Shown piece after piece: positions 1 to 7,886 of a stretch of DNA of 36,343 nucleotides. Under the pieces are notes generated by a model that had not been told where the DNA came from, searched no databases, and saw only the letters and a list, made by a program, of their open reading frames with translations. A program made the translations under genes and the position numbers. This DNA comes from Bacillota bacterium (GTDB lineage: Bacteria > Bacillota > Clostridia > Oscillospirales > CAG-382). Within the stretch, counting starts at the first letter, position 1, and each line of letters starts with the position of its first letter. Location of the stretch: assembly GCA_029550965.1 (NCBI GenBank), contig JAKPGJ010000050.1, forward strand, positions 1-36,343, in the 5' to 3' direction.

Positions 1-1
1 G

Positions 2-487
2 GAACGCCGGAAGGAAGAACTTGAAACCCTGCTTTCTCCAATATCAGAGCAGATTTCGCAACTGCAGGAGAAGCAGAAAAGGCTCGCTACTGTCTATGTT
101 GACGGGGCTTTGTCTCACGAAGATTATAAGCGGCAAATCAACGAATTGAAGGAGCAGGAGCTTGCCGTCCGCAGGCGTTATGAGCATTACTGGCCGGAGA
201 TGGAAAACCTCACAAAACTGGAGCAAAATATTGCTGTTGTAAAAGAAGCAATTGAAGAGGAACTGTTTGATGTTCGCTACCAGCCGGATGATAACACCGT
301 TACGGAGAATATTGCTTTTGTGAAGGTTCACGATGAAAAACATTTAACGGTCGGATTCCCACAGAGAGTAGTAACCTGGGAAGAACTGCTTGACAGGTTA
401 CAGATGAAGCTGTGGGTGTATCCAGACCGTTTAGAGGTTAGGGGAATTGTCCCGATTGAAGATATAGCGAATCCTAAATGCTGTTGA
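2..487 (+). CDS. Large serine recombinase, C-terminal part (partial at window edge)
   Basis: The frame is open from base 2 to a stop at 485-487, so this is the last 161 residues of a gene that begins outside the window. The visible part is a charged coiled coil (residues about 1-75). It contains a 'VYVDGALSHEDYKRQINELKEQ' type segment, which matches the region after the zinc ribbon in large serine recombinases of clostridial ICEs and phages. A short beta-rich tail follows, with no catalytic domain in view. In this family the N-terminal serine resolvase domain and zinc ribbon cut and join att sites. An integrase gene at the end of an element is usual, so the element boundary probably lies just downstream. 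The family call rests on the coiled-coil style only. Confidence 0.7.
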   Translation, partial: ERRKEELETLLSPISEQISQLQEKQKRLATVYVDGALSHEDYKRQINELKEQELAVRRRYEHYWPEMENLTKLEQNIAVVKEAIEEELFDVRYQPDDNTVTENIAFVKVHDEKHLTVGFPQRVVTWEELLDRLQMKLWVYPDRLEVRGIVPIEDIANPKCC

Positions 488-522
488 AAAAATAGTATTA
501 AATTACGAAAGAGGGTATTCAT

Positions 523-711
523 ATCAGAGCGGAACTTGACAGAGATGGCTGCATCTCCTGCGGCCTATGTCCAACCATTTGTCCGGAAGTGTTCAGAATG
601 GCGGAGGACGGTGTCGCCGAAGTCTGGAACCCGGACGTACCCGAAGCGGTCGAAGACCAGGCAATCGAGGCGCAGGAAAGCTGCCCGGTTTCGGTCATTC
701 GGGTAGAATAA
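523..711 (+). CDS. Small [4Fe-4S] ferredoxin, probable ATC start
   Basis: This 62-residue ferredoxin shows C10-x2-C13-x2-C16-x3-C20-P and a distal C54-P. That is the monocluster pattern of small clostridial ferredoxins, which act as cytosolic one-electron carriers. No ATG, GTG or TTG lies between the in-frame stop at 499 and the cysteine motif; the first in-frame ATG (598) would remove the cluster. A GAGGG at 511-515 sits 7 bases before an ATC at 523, and 'M-R-A-E-L-D' is the expected N-terminus, so I place the start at that ATC. The gene begins right after the recombinase gene, so its native promoter or start may have been altered by element insertion. A terminator follows directly. Confidence 0.75.
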   Translation: MRAELDRDGCISCGLCPTICPEVFRMAEDGVAEVWNPDVPEAVEDQAIEAQESCPVSVIRVE

Positions 712-716
712 AGCGG

Positions 717-748
717 AAAAAAGACGGGCGTTTTGCCCGTCTTTTTTC
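717..748 (+). terminator. Rho-independent terminator after ferredoxin
   Basis: Arms AAAAAAGACGGGC (717-729) and GCCCGTCTTTTTT (735-747) form a strong hairpin ending in a T run. It lies between the convergent ferredoxin and mntR-like genes and can serve both strands. Confidence 0.85.
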
Positions 749-759
749 GTTTCGGTTGA

Positions 760-1188
760 TTATAACTCCTTCTTAATCTTCCCGGTAATCCTTTTGAGGT
801 TGTCGATGGTTTTTTTATTCAGAAAATGCTCGATTTTCTCAACCTGTTCCAGCTCGCTTTCGGAGTTGTTGACCAGACAGAGAAATTCGTGAATCACCTC
901 GTGGCGGTAGAGCAGGTATTCGCCGATAACGGCGCCTTTTTCGGTCAGTTTAATATAGCCGTATTTTTCAAAGGTGACAAGTCCCAGCATTTTCAGATTA
1001 TTTACCATTTTCGAGGCGGAGGAGGGCTTGACATTTAGTTTTTCGGCAAGAACGCTGATTCGAACGTACTCTTCTGTTTTCAAAAGCCGGCATATCATTT
1101 CAAGATAATCCTCCATGGACGAGGTTATCTCGTTATCTTCAGACAGTTCATAGCCTTTGAGCGTGTGGAATTCTTCTTTTTTATCCAT
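760..1188 (-). CDS. mntR: DtxR/MntR-family metal-dependent transcriptional regulator
   Basis: This 142-aa protein has an N-terminal winged helix (about residues 22-85) and a metal-binding dimerisation helix region (about 90-142). Every ligand position of Bacillus MntR can be matched: D27 and E30 in MEDYLE, H96 in YRHE, and E117, E120 and H121 in VEKIEH. There is no C-terminal SH3 domain, as in MntR rather than DtxR/IdeR. In this family the metal-loaded dimer represses metal uptake genes. The gene is divergent from feoA-feoB, with a perfect palindrome between them, so it probably controls both. A GAGGGG lies six bases before the ATG. Whether it senses Fe or Mn cannot be told from sequence; linkage to feo suggests Fe. 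The gene symbol is by similarity. Confidence 0.9.
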   Translation of the reverse strand: MDKKEEFHTLKGYELSEDNEITSSMEDYLEMICRLLKTEEYVRISVLAEKLNVKPSSASKMVNNLKMLGLVTFEKYGYIKLTEKGAVIGEYLLYRHEVIHEFLCLVNNSESELEQVEKIEHFLNKKTIDNLKRITGKIKKEL

Positions 1189-1233
1189 AAAAAACCCCTC
1201 GGTTGAAGGAACGAATCCCTTTTCGGCGTCATA

Positions 1234-1261
1234 TTATAGCATAAGGAAACAATGTTTCCTT
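1234..1261. promoter_or_regulatory. Palindromic operator between mntR-like gene and feoAB
   Basis: AAGGAAACAATGTTTCCTT (1243-1261) is a perfect 9-1-9 palindrome in the divergent intergenic region. On the minus strand a TATAAT (complement of 1234-1239) lies next to it, so the palindrome would cover the -35 region of the regulator's own promoter. This fits autoregulation plus control of feoA. The assignment to the DtxR/MntR-like protein is inferred from position. Confidence 0.7.
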
Positions 1262-1292
1262 GAACTAAATATATTAAGAGGTTTACGCTTTT

Positions 1293-1520
1293 ATGATAGA
1301 AAGAACGTTAAAGGACCTTGAGGAAGGTCAGACTGCGCGGGTAAAGAAACTGCTCTCGGAGGGCGGGATCAGAAGAAGGCTATTAGACATAGGTCTGATA
1401 GAAGGGACCGAGGTAGAATGTCTGCAGAAAAGCCCGGCGGGCGACCCGGTCGCGTACTTAATCAGAGGCGCGGTGATTGCGCTGCGGTCTGAGGATTCGT
1501 GCAAGGTATTGATAAATTAA
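1293..1520 (+). CDS. feoA: FeoA ferrous iron transport accessory protein
   Basis: This 75-aa protein is a single SH3-like FeoA domain. It shows the usual 'RRRLLDIGLIEGTEVE' core (about residues 27-42), the 'SPAGDP..YLIRG..IALR' strand region (about 46-65), and a basic/hydrophobic C-terminus. FeoA proteins are small cytosolic partners needed for FeoB function. It is 25 bases ahead of feoB on the same strand, and both lie downstream of the palindromic operator. The ATG at 1293 is preceded by AAGAGG about 12 bases upstream. The family assignment is secure from sequence and context. Confidence 0.95.
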   Translation: MIERTLKDLEEGQTARVKKLLSEGGIRRRLLDIGLIEGTEVECLQKSPAGDPVAYLIRGAVIALRSEDSCKVLIN

Positions 1521-1545
1521 CCAAGCTTGACAGAGGTGTTTTTTA

Positions 1546-3678
1546 TTGGGATTGACAAAAGCATCAACAGGCATAAAAGCTTCCGAAACGGAATTGATGA
1601 TAGAAAAGCGGTCACCCTCAGACAGGGTGATCGCTCTTGCGGGAAACCCGAATGTCGGGAAAAGCACGGTTTTCAACGCGCTGACGGGAATGAACCAGCA
1701 TACCGGCAACTGGCCCGGAAAAACCGTCACCAACGCTCAAGGGTACTGCCGGTTTAACCAAAACGGCTATGTACTGGTGGATATTCCGGGTACATATTCC
1801 CTGATGGCGCATTCCGCGGAAGAGGAGGTGGCGCGGGACTTTATCTGCTTCGGCGACCCGGACGCGGTAATCGTCGTGTGCGACGCGACCTGTCTGGAGC
1901 GCAACCTCAACCTGGTTCTGCAGACGCTGGAAATCACCGAAAACGTCGTGGTTTGCGTCAACTTAATGGACGAAGCGAAGAAGAAAAACATTTCGATCGA
2001 TATAAAGGGGTTGTCGGAAAAGTTAGGTGTTCCGGTTGTTTCGACCATAGCGCGCAGGAAAAAAAGTTTGGATAAGCTGATGCAGGCGGTAAGCGGCTTG
2101 TCGCCGGGCAAAAACGTGTACAGGGTAAAGTATCCCGAGCCGATCGAAGAAGCGATAGAAACGCTTGAACCGGAAGTGAAAAAGGCATGTTCTCGGATAA
2201 ACACGCGCTGGCTGTGTCTGAAACTGCTGGATTATGACGAAATCTTGATAAAGGCGCTGAACAATTATCTTGGATATAATATTTTATCGGACGAAGCTGT
2301 CAAGGGCAAACTCGAACAGGCAAAGGCAAAGCTGAGCGAAAACGGGATAACCGCCGAGGGTCTGCGGGATATGATTGTGACCGCTTTGGTGCAGGCGGCG
2401 GAGAAAATATGCGCGGATACGGTTTTTTATGATAAAAGCCGCTACAATCTGCGCGACAGGAAAATCGACCGGATTCTGACCAGCAAACTGACCGGATTTC
2501 CGGTCATGGCGCTGCTGCTTCTGGTTATCTTCTGGATTACCATCACCGGCGCGAACTATCCTTCACAGCTATTGTCGGACGCGCTTTTCTGGGTGGAGGA
2601 CAGACTGACCGAGCTTTTTCGATACCTGAACGCGCCCGACTGGCTGCACGGCGTTCTGGTGATGGGCGCGTATAGAGTCGTTGCGTGGGTGGTATCCGTT
2701 ATGCTCCCGCCGATGGCGATTTTCTTCCCGCTGTTTACACTGCTCGAAGACCTCGGCTATCTCCCGCGCGTAGCGTTTATGCTCGACAAATACTTCAAAA
2801 AGTGCTGCGCCTGCGGCAAACAGGCATTAACCATGTGCATGGGATTCGGCTGCAACGCCGCCGGGGTGGTGGGGTGCAGGATTATTGATTCGCCGCGGGA
2901 GCGGCTGATTGCGACGATCACCAACAATTTTGTGCCCTGCAACGGCAGGTTCCCGACGCTGATCGCCATTATCACGATGTTCTTTGTCGGCTTTGCGTCC
3001 GGTCTGCTGGAATCGGCGTTATCGGCGCTGATACTCACCTGCGTGATTATTCTTGGGGTGATAATGACTTTTGCCGTATCCAAAGCGCTCTCCAAGACCG
3101 TTTTGAAAGGCGCACCGTCCTCCTTTACACTGGAGCTTCCGCCGTACCGGCGGCCGCAGGTGGGAAGAATCATCATGCGCTCCATCTTTGACCGGACCGT
3201 CTTTGTTTTGTGCAGAGCGGTTGTAGCCGCGGCGCCGGCGGGCGTTCTGATTTGGTGTATGGCGAACATTACAATCTGCGGCACCACTTTGCTGGCGCAT
3301 TGTTCGGGTTTTTTAGATCCGTTCGCAAGACTGTTCGGGCTGGACGGGGTGATTTTGCTCGCGTTTCTGTTGGGCTTCCCGGCAAACGAAATCGTCATTC
3401 CGATTATCATCATGTCCTATATGGCGACAGGAACGCTCGAGGACTACGAAAGCCTTGCTTCGCTCAAAGAATTGCTTGTCAACAACGGCTGGACCTGGGT
3501 CACCGCGGTGAGCACCATGCTGTTTTCATTGTTCCACTGGCCCTGCTCGACGACGCTTTTGACCATAAAAAAAGAGACGCAGCGCCTGAAATGGACTGCT
3601 GTCGCCTTTTTTGTGCCAACGTTAACGGGTTTTCTGGTTTGTTTTGTTTTTAATTTCGTTGTGAAGCTGTTTATGTAA
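1546..3678 (+). CDS. feoB: FeoB ferrous iron transporter
   Basis: This 710-aa protein has an N-terminal G domain with G1 GNPNVGKST (about residues 33-41), a G3 DIPGTYSL, and an NLMD-type G4. A helical spacer follows, then a polytopic membrane domain from about residue 320. The first Gate cysteine motif, MGFGCNAAGVVGCR, is present. FeoB imports Fe2+ across the inner membrane using GTP hydrolysis. The start is TTG at 1546: GAGGTG (1533-1538) is 7 bases upstream, and 'MGLTKASTGI' is the usual clostridial N-terminus. A later ATG (1597) lacks such spacing. The gene is co-transcribed with feoA and ends at a terminator. Confidence 0.96.
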   Translation: MGLTKASTGIKASETELMIEKRSPSDRVIALAGNPNVGKSTVFNALTGMNQHTGNWPGKTVTNAQGYCRFNQNGYVLVDIPGTYSLMAHSAEEEVARDFICFGDPDAVIVVCDATCLERNLNLVLQTLEITENVVVCVNLMDEAKKKNISIDIKGLSEKLGVPVVSTIARRKKSLDKLMQAVSGLSPGKNVYRVKYPEPIEEAIETLEPEVKKACSRINTRWLCLKLLDYDEILIKALNNYLGYNILSDEAVKGKLEQAKAKLSENGITAEGLRDMIVTALVQAAEKICADTVFYDKSRYNLRDRKIDRILTSKLTGFPVMALLLLVIFWITITGANYPSQLLSDALFWVEDRLTELFRYLNAPDWLHGVLVMGAYRVVAWVVSVMLPPMAIFFPLFTLLEDLGYLPRVAFMLDKYFKKCCACGKQALTMCMGFGCNAAGVVGCRIIDSPRERLIATITNNFVPCNGRFPTLIAIITMFFVGFASGLLESALSALILTCVIILGVIMTFAVSKALSKTVLKGAPSSFTLELPPYRRPQVGRIIMRSIFDRTVFVLCRAVVAAAPAGVLIWCMANITICGTTLLAHCSGFLDPFARLFGLDGVILLAFLLGFPANEIVIPIIIMSYMATGTLEDYESLASLKELLVNNGWTWVTAVSTMLFSLFHWPCSTTLLTIKKETQRLKWTAVAFFVPTLTGFLVCFVFNFVVKLFM

Positions 3679-3695
3679 TATTGAATTGTCATGTT

Positions 3696-3731
3696 AAAAC
3701 GGCACTGCTAAATTTTAGCCTGCCGTTTTTT
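3696..3731 (+). terminator. Terminator after feoB
   Basis: AAAACGGCA (3696-3704) pairs with TGCCGTTTT (3721-3729), with an inner CTAAA/TTTAG extension and a terminal T run. It overlaps the end of the convergent small gene at 3708 and may serve both. Confidence 0.75.
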
Positions 3732-3950
3732 ACTATGTTCTTTTAAGTGTTCCGGGATTCTAAACCGATACCTTTCGTTCGAATACTTGGATATCAAATC
3801 CGGCTGCGGTAAATCCTCGCCTCCTGCCGCCTTCCAGCCTGCTTTAAATGCGGATAAAACAAGATTAAATAACATATCCTCGGTTTTATCATACTTTTCT
3901 CCGTCTATGAAAGCGGAGAATGCTTTGTCAAAATCGTAATCCCTGTTCAT
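3708..3950 (-). CDS. Small conserved hypothetical protein (80 aa)
   Basis: I do not recognise a named family. The product is short and soluble. It has an acidic N-terminal half and a central helix, 'LFNLVLSAFKAGWKAAGGE' (about residues 27-45), of a kind I associate with small conserved clostridial proteins. The C-terminal third is basic and ends in KKRQAKI. AAAGGAG lies seven bases before the ATG, which supports translation. It stands alone, convergent to feoB and separated from the next minus-strand gene by a terminator. The coding call is supported by the ribosome site and the helical composition; the function is unknown. Confidence 0.65.
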   Translation of the reverse strand: MNRDYDFDKAFSAFIDGEKYDKTEDMLFNLVLSAFKAGWKAAGGEDLPQPDLISKYSNERYRFRIPEHLKEHSKKRQAKI

Positions 3951-4118
3951 ATATATACTCCTTTTACCTTCCCGTTACCATAATACAGTATACATATTAT
4001 TACATTATTTTCCAGTATTCTCTATTAACGAAAAATGAATAAAATTTTAAAATTTTGTCGAAAAACCATGCAAAACCGCATAAAATATAATAAAATGAGT
4101 TATTTTCGTGCAAAAAAA
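3951..4118. other. A/T-rich intergenic spacer
   Basis: This is about 170 bases of A/T-rich sequence between the small gene start and the next terminator. I see no open frame with a ribosome site, no RNA gene and no convincing consensus promoter. It presumably holds the promoter of the 3708-3950 gene. Confidence 0.5.
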
Positions 4119-4163
4119 GAAAGAGAATTGTTGTATTTTTTCGTACAACAATTCTCTTTTTTA
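4113..4163 (-). terminator. Strong bidirectional terminator after 4172-5305 gene
   Basis: AAGAGAATTGTTGTA (4121-4135) and TACAACAATTCTCTT (4144-4158) are perfectly complementary 15-base arms. They are flanked by A-rich and T-rich runs, so the hairpin can stop transcription on either strand. It lies just past the stop of the minus-strand gene. Confidence 0.85.
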
Positions 4164-4171
4164 TTGTCAAC

Positions 4172-5305
4172 TTACATCTGAATCGTATTGTTCAGCGGGG
4201 GCAGTTCCGGTCTAAAGAACGGCTTTATCAGCACAAACCCGAAGATATAAATCAGCGAGAACAGTGTGAACAAAGTATCCAGCGGTCCCAGTATCGAAAG
4301 CAGTACAACCGCGGTGACGCCGATTAAAGAGGATAGGTATTTGTTCAGCGACGGCATGATGATGCGCGCGAGAGAAGCCGCGGTAAAGAATTTTGCAACC
4401 AAAGCAAGAAGCAGGTATCCGATGCCGAGTATCAGACCGGCTGTAGAAGTGTAGGGGAACAATATTAGGACGAATATCGCGGTCGGTATCAGGAAAGCGC
4501 CGAGCACACCATAGCCGATATGCCTGCCGGTGACGTTCTTAAACATATCTCCCGCTTCGTTAAGCTGTTTGCCCAACATAAAGCAAAGAATGAGCGTCAG
4601 GAGGATTGCTGCCGGAAGCGTGTACAGCAGGTTTGACATATACTGCTGAAACTGGTTTAGGGTTTGTGTATAGCTGATTTTATCCTTTAAGTCCTGATTT
4701 TCGGTATAGTCTTTTGAAGCTTGTACGTTGTCCTTTTCAAAATATTTCGGTTTGTTCATGCCGTCCACTTTGACGTTGTTTACGTTGCAGGTGTCGGCAA
4801 AATATACGTTATCTGCATGAATTTTCGCGCTGTCTTTTATGGTTCCGTATATATATACTTCTTCCGCCCAAACCTCAAGGTAATCACAGGTTCCGTAGAA
4901 GCTGAAGCTTTGCGCTCCGGCGTAAACCGCTTTTGACGTTGTATTCTCGCCGATATTTACGGCAGCAGAAACGACTGTAATGTTTCTTGCGGAGGAATTA
5001 GCAATCGAAAGGTTCAAAACGGATACGACGCGTATGCTGCCGCCTACCTGGGCTTCAATCTGTAAATTTGTACCGATGCCGATAATATCTCCGCCGATTT
5101 TTCCCTTGATTTCCTCGGCGGTGGATTCTGTCGAGTCCAAAAAATAGTAATAATCGCCCTCGATATCCAACTCCTCGCCTGTTTTGCCCGCGCCGATGGC
5201 GTTGCCCGCCCCGTCTGTTTTAAGCGCGGACGCGCTGATGACAGGGAGAAGTGAAATCAAAAGTACGCATATCGCTAAAAAAATAATTCGCTTTGCTTTT
5301 TTCAT
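4172..5305 (-). CDS. Secreted beta-helix (bactofilin-like) protein with four C-terminal membrane segments
   Basis: The N-terminus is a clear signal sequence (MKKAKRIIFLAICVLLISLLPVISASA). Residues about 45-190 form short repeating strands ('GKIGGDIIGIGTNLQIEAQVGGSI...', 'YIYGTIKDSAKIHADNVYF') like the right-handed beta-helix of polymer-forming bactofilin domains. After a linker, about four hydrophobic helices (from about residue 230) end in a short charged tail. I infer an extracellular or membrane-apposed beta-helix anchored by the C-terminal bundle. Its role is unknown; cell-envelope or polymer scaffolding is a guess. I chose the ATG at 5305. A GTG three codons upstream (5314) is also open, and neither has a strong ribosome site. 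It stands alone, divergent from spoVB. Confidence 0.75.
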   Translation of the reverse strand: MKKAKRIIFLAICVLLISLLPVISASALKTDGAGNAIGAGKTGEELDIEGDYYYFLDSTESTAEEIKGKIGGDIIGIGTNLQIEAQVGGSIRVVSVLNLSIANSSARNITVVSAAVNIGENTTSKAVYAGAQSFSFYGTCDYLEVWAEEVYIYGTIKDSAKIHADNVYFADTCNVNNVKVDGMNKPKYFEKDNVQASKDYTENQDLKDKISYTQTLNQFQQYMSNLLYTLPAAILLTLILCFMLGKQLNEAGDMFKNVTGRHIGYGVLGAFLIPTAIFVLILFPYTSTAGLILGIGYLLLALVAKFFTAASLARIIMPSLNKYLSSLIGVTAVVLLSILGPLDTLFTLFSLIYIFGFVLIKPFFRPELPPLNNTIQM

Positions 5306-5343
5306 TGCAGTCACAACGCTTTCTACTCGTTTATATTAATAAT

Positions 5344-5371
5344 ATTATACATCCGGGGCAAAAAAATGCAA
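5344..5371 (-). promoter_or_regulatory. Candidate sigma-A promoter of the beta-helix membrane protein
   Basis: Read on the minus strand, TTGCAT (complement of 5366-5371), a 16-base spacer and TATAAT (complement of 5344-5349) sit about 40 bases before the start. Spacing and -10 fit the housekeeping consensus. Confidence 0.55.
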
Positions 5372-5430
5372 GAATGTTTTTTGTAAGCCATGCATAAAAT
5401 CAAACAGTAAAAAAGGACGGTGAGTGTAAT

Positions 5431-6966
5431 ATCAAAAAGAGTTTGATAACGCTTTTAAAAAATGCCGCGCTGCTCACCGTTTTTTCGCTTGTCATAAAGC
5501 TGCTCGGAGTGTACCTGAGGCTGTTTCTTTCGGCGAGAATCGGCAGCGAAGGCATGGGACTGTATCAGCTGATAATGAGCGTTTACACGCTTTTTGCGAC
5601 CTTTGCCACGGCGGGTTTTACCGTGGCGGTCTCAAGGCTGGTGGCGGAGAAAAGCGAGAACAACCCCTCCGACGCGGTAAGGGTTTATCGAATGTCGCTG
5701 CTTGTTTCGGGCGTCATATCCGTTACGGCGACGGTCGTCATGTTTACCTGCGCCGATGTCATCGCCGGTTCGTTCCTGGACGACGCTCGGACTGCCGCGC
5801 CGCTTCGGATTCTTGCGCTGAGCATGCCCTTTATGGCGTTGTCCGCCTGTATGAAAGGGTATTTCATCGCCAAGCGGCAGGTGCTGAAAACGGCGACCGC
5901 CTCGCTCTCGGAGCAGATTGTAAAAATCTGCGTCATCGCGCTGTTTTTAAACTTCTATATGGCGCTGACGAACGATATCGGCAGGCTGTGCATCGGCATC
6001 GTGATCGGCCTTACTTTCGGCGAAATCTTTTCCTTTGTCTATCTTAGCGTTTTGTACCGGTTTTTCTCCGACCGGGTGAACAAGAAGGATTACCGCCCGA
6101 CCGAAGAAAGAAAAGCGGTGGTCAAAGCCATTCTCGGAGTTACCATTCCGATCAGCGCGGCGGTTTATGTGACCAGCACCCTGCACACCGCGGAGAACAT
6201 CCTGCTTCCCAAGATGCTCGAGCAATTCAGCGGAAACCGCTCGGAAGCGCTCTCGCAGTTCGGCATGATCCGCGGCATGGTGATTCCGATTCTGTTCTTC
6301 CCGTTCGACTTCTTAAACAGCCTTGTCACCATTTTGGTGCCCGAGATTTCACGGCTGAACATCAAAGAGGACAAATCCGAGCGAAACAGCATCGTATCGA
6401 AGGTTATGGCGCTTTGCTTTGTGTTCAGCATCGCCGTCGGCGGACTTTTTTACTTCTTTGCCGGCGAAATCGGCGAGACCTTCTATAAAGGGCAGAACAC
6501 CTATCATGCGATTCGGATATTGGCGCTGGTAACGCCGTTCATGTACATAGAAACCATCACCGACGGACTGCTCAAGGGCATCGGCGAGCAGGTCTATACC
6601 TTAAAGGTCAGCGCGCTCAACTGGGGTTCGAGGCTGATTATCGTTTTCTTCCTGATTCCGGCGACCGGAGCGGAAGGCTATCTCTGGCTGCTTGTCGCTT
6701 CGAACACCTTCTCGTACGTCATGTGCATTTACAGGCTTAAAAAGGTCACCGATTTCTATTTCGACTTTTTCAGGAGCGCTTTTCTCCCGTTCCTGTACAC
6801 CATCGCAGCGGGCTGGGCCGGCAGAATGGTCCTGAACGCTATGCAGATTCAGGTAAACTGGGTCGCCGCCGCGGCCGGAACGCTGATTTTCCTCGCCATC
6901 TTCTCCGCGTTGTATTTCGCGACCGCCTACAAGCAAAGCAAAAAAATGCTGAAGGGATATGTATGA
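5431..6966 (+). CDS. spoVB: SpoVB-like polysaccharide/lipid flippase (MOP superfamily)
   Basis: This protein of about 511 aa has roughly 14 hydrophobic helices and the MATE/MVF-like 'IGSEGMGLYQLIMSVYTLF' segment near residues 33-52, typical of clostridial SpoVB proteins. Family members export lipid-linked precursors; SpoVB is needed for spore cortex formation. The start is unusual. GGTGA (5419-5423) is 7 bases before an ATC at 5431, which gives the expected N-terminus M-K-K-S-L. The next usable codon, TTG at 5443, is 19 bases from that site, and no ATG or GTG is in frame nearby. The stop overlaps the spoIIIAA start (ATGA), so it is the first gene of the spoIIIA transcript here. The exact paralogue (SpoVB versus another flippase) is not certain. 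Confidence 0.88.
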   Translation: MKKSLITLLKNAALLTVFSLVIKLLGVYLRLFLSARIGSEGMGLYQLIMSVYTLFATFATAGFTVAVSRLVAEKSENNPSDAVRVYRMSLLVSGVISVTATVVMFTCADVIAGSFLDDARTAAPLRILALSMPFMALSACMKGYFIAKRQVLKTATASLSEQIVKICVIALFLNFYMALTNDIGRLCIGIVIGLTFGEIFSFVYLSVLYRFFSDRVNKKDYRPTEERKAVVKAILGVTIPISAAVYVTSTLHTAENILLPKMLEQFSGNRSEALSQFGMIRGMVIPILFFPFDFLNSLVTILVPEISRLNIKEDKSERNSIVSKVMALCFVFSIAVGGLFYFFAGEIGETFYKGQNTYHAIRILALVTPFMYIETITDGLLKGIGEQVYTLKVSALNWGSRLIIVFFLIPATGAEGYLWLLVASNTFSYVMCIYRLKKVTDFYFDFFRSAFLPFLYTIAAGWAGRMVLNAMQIQVNWVAAAAGTLIFLAIFSALYFATAYKQSKKMLKGYV

Positions 6967-7886
6967 AAAGCGGGCTGGACAACTTTTTTAAATATATCCC
7001 GCCCCGGTTTACCAGGCTGATCGCAAACCTTCCCGCGCCGCTGCTGGAAAAAGTAACCGAGATACGGCTCAGGACAGACGCGCCCTTCTCGTTAACGCTC
7101 GGCTGCCGGAACATCATGCTGGACAGCAGCGGAAACATCTGCCTTGCGAAAAACGCGGTCTGCGCGACCAAAAGCGATATGGAGCAGTGCCTGTCCCTGC
7201 TCTCGCAGGGCTCGCTCTACACCTACGACGACACCATCAAAACCGGCTATATCCCCATAAAGGGCGGCGGCAGGGCGGGCATCTGCGGCGAGGCGATTCT
7301 GGAGAACGGAAAGGTGCGGGGGTTTAAGGAGATTTACGCGATCAACCTGCGCCTGCACCGGCATGTTCCGCTATTCGCCGCCGACCTGATTAAGTTCTAC
7401 GCAAAAGAGGGCGTCTGCGGCACGCTGGTTTACTCTCCGCCCGCGATGGGAAAGACCACTTTTCTGCGCAGCGCCGCTTGTCTTTTGGCGGAGGGAAAAA
7501 ACATTCGTCCGTACCGCGTCGGCATCGTCGACGAGCGGTGCGAGATTTACATCAAAGGAATGTCGGACGGGCTTATCGACGTCATCTCCAACTGCCCGAA
7601 GGCTTACGGGATAGAACTGCTGTGCCGCACCATGTCGCCGGAGGTCATCATCTGCGACGAAATCGGCGCGGGCGAGCAGGACGCGGTCATCAACGCGCAG
7701 AACACCGGCGTCCACTTCATCGCGTCGGCGCACGGCGAAAGCATCATGGGCTTGCGCCGCCGCCCGTTTGTCAATAAAATGCTGGAAGCGGGACTGTTCG
7801 AAATCGCCGTCAGGCTGAACGCCGACGAGAACGGGTTTCACTGTGAAATCGAACGGATCGCGGACAAAGAAAGGGTTGTTCCATGA
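6963..7886 (+). CDS. spoIIIAA: Stage III sporulation protein AA (SpoIIIAA), ATPase
   Basis: This 307-aa protein is the secretion-type ATPase of the SpoIIIA-SpoIIQ feeding-tube complex, which links the mother cell and forespore. It has a Walker A at S158-PPAMGKTT and a Walker B with VIICDEIG near residue 228, followed by a 'VHFIASAHGES' sensor segment near 257. The length is normal for the family. It overlaps the upstream flippase gene by four bases and spoIIIAB by four bases (ATGA junctions), so it is translationally coupled in an eight-gene spoIIIA cluster. In Bacillus spoIIIA is controlled by sigma-E; no separate promoter is visible here because the upstream gene is joined to it. Confidence 0.96.
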   Translation: MKSGLDNFFKYIPPRFTRLIANLPAPLLEKVTEIRLRTDAPFSLTLGCRNIMLDSSGNICLAKNAVCATKSDMEQCLSLLSQGSLYTYDDTIKTGYIPIKGGGRAGICGEAILENGKVRGFKEIYAINLRLHRHVPLFAADLIKFYAKEGVCGTLVYSPPAMGKTTFLRSAACLLAEGKNIRPYRVGIVDERCEIYIKGMSDGLIDVISNCPKAYGIELLCRTMSPEVIICDEIGAGEQDAVINAQNTGVHFIASAHGESIMGLRRRPFVNKMLEAGLFEIAVRLNADENGFHCEIERIADKERVVP

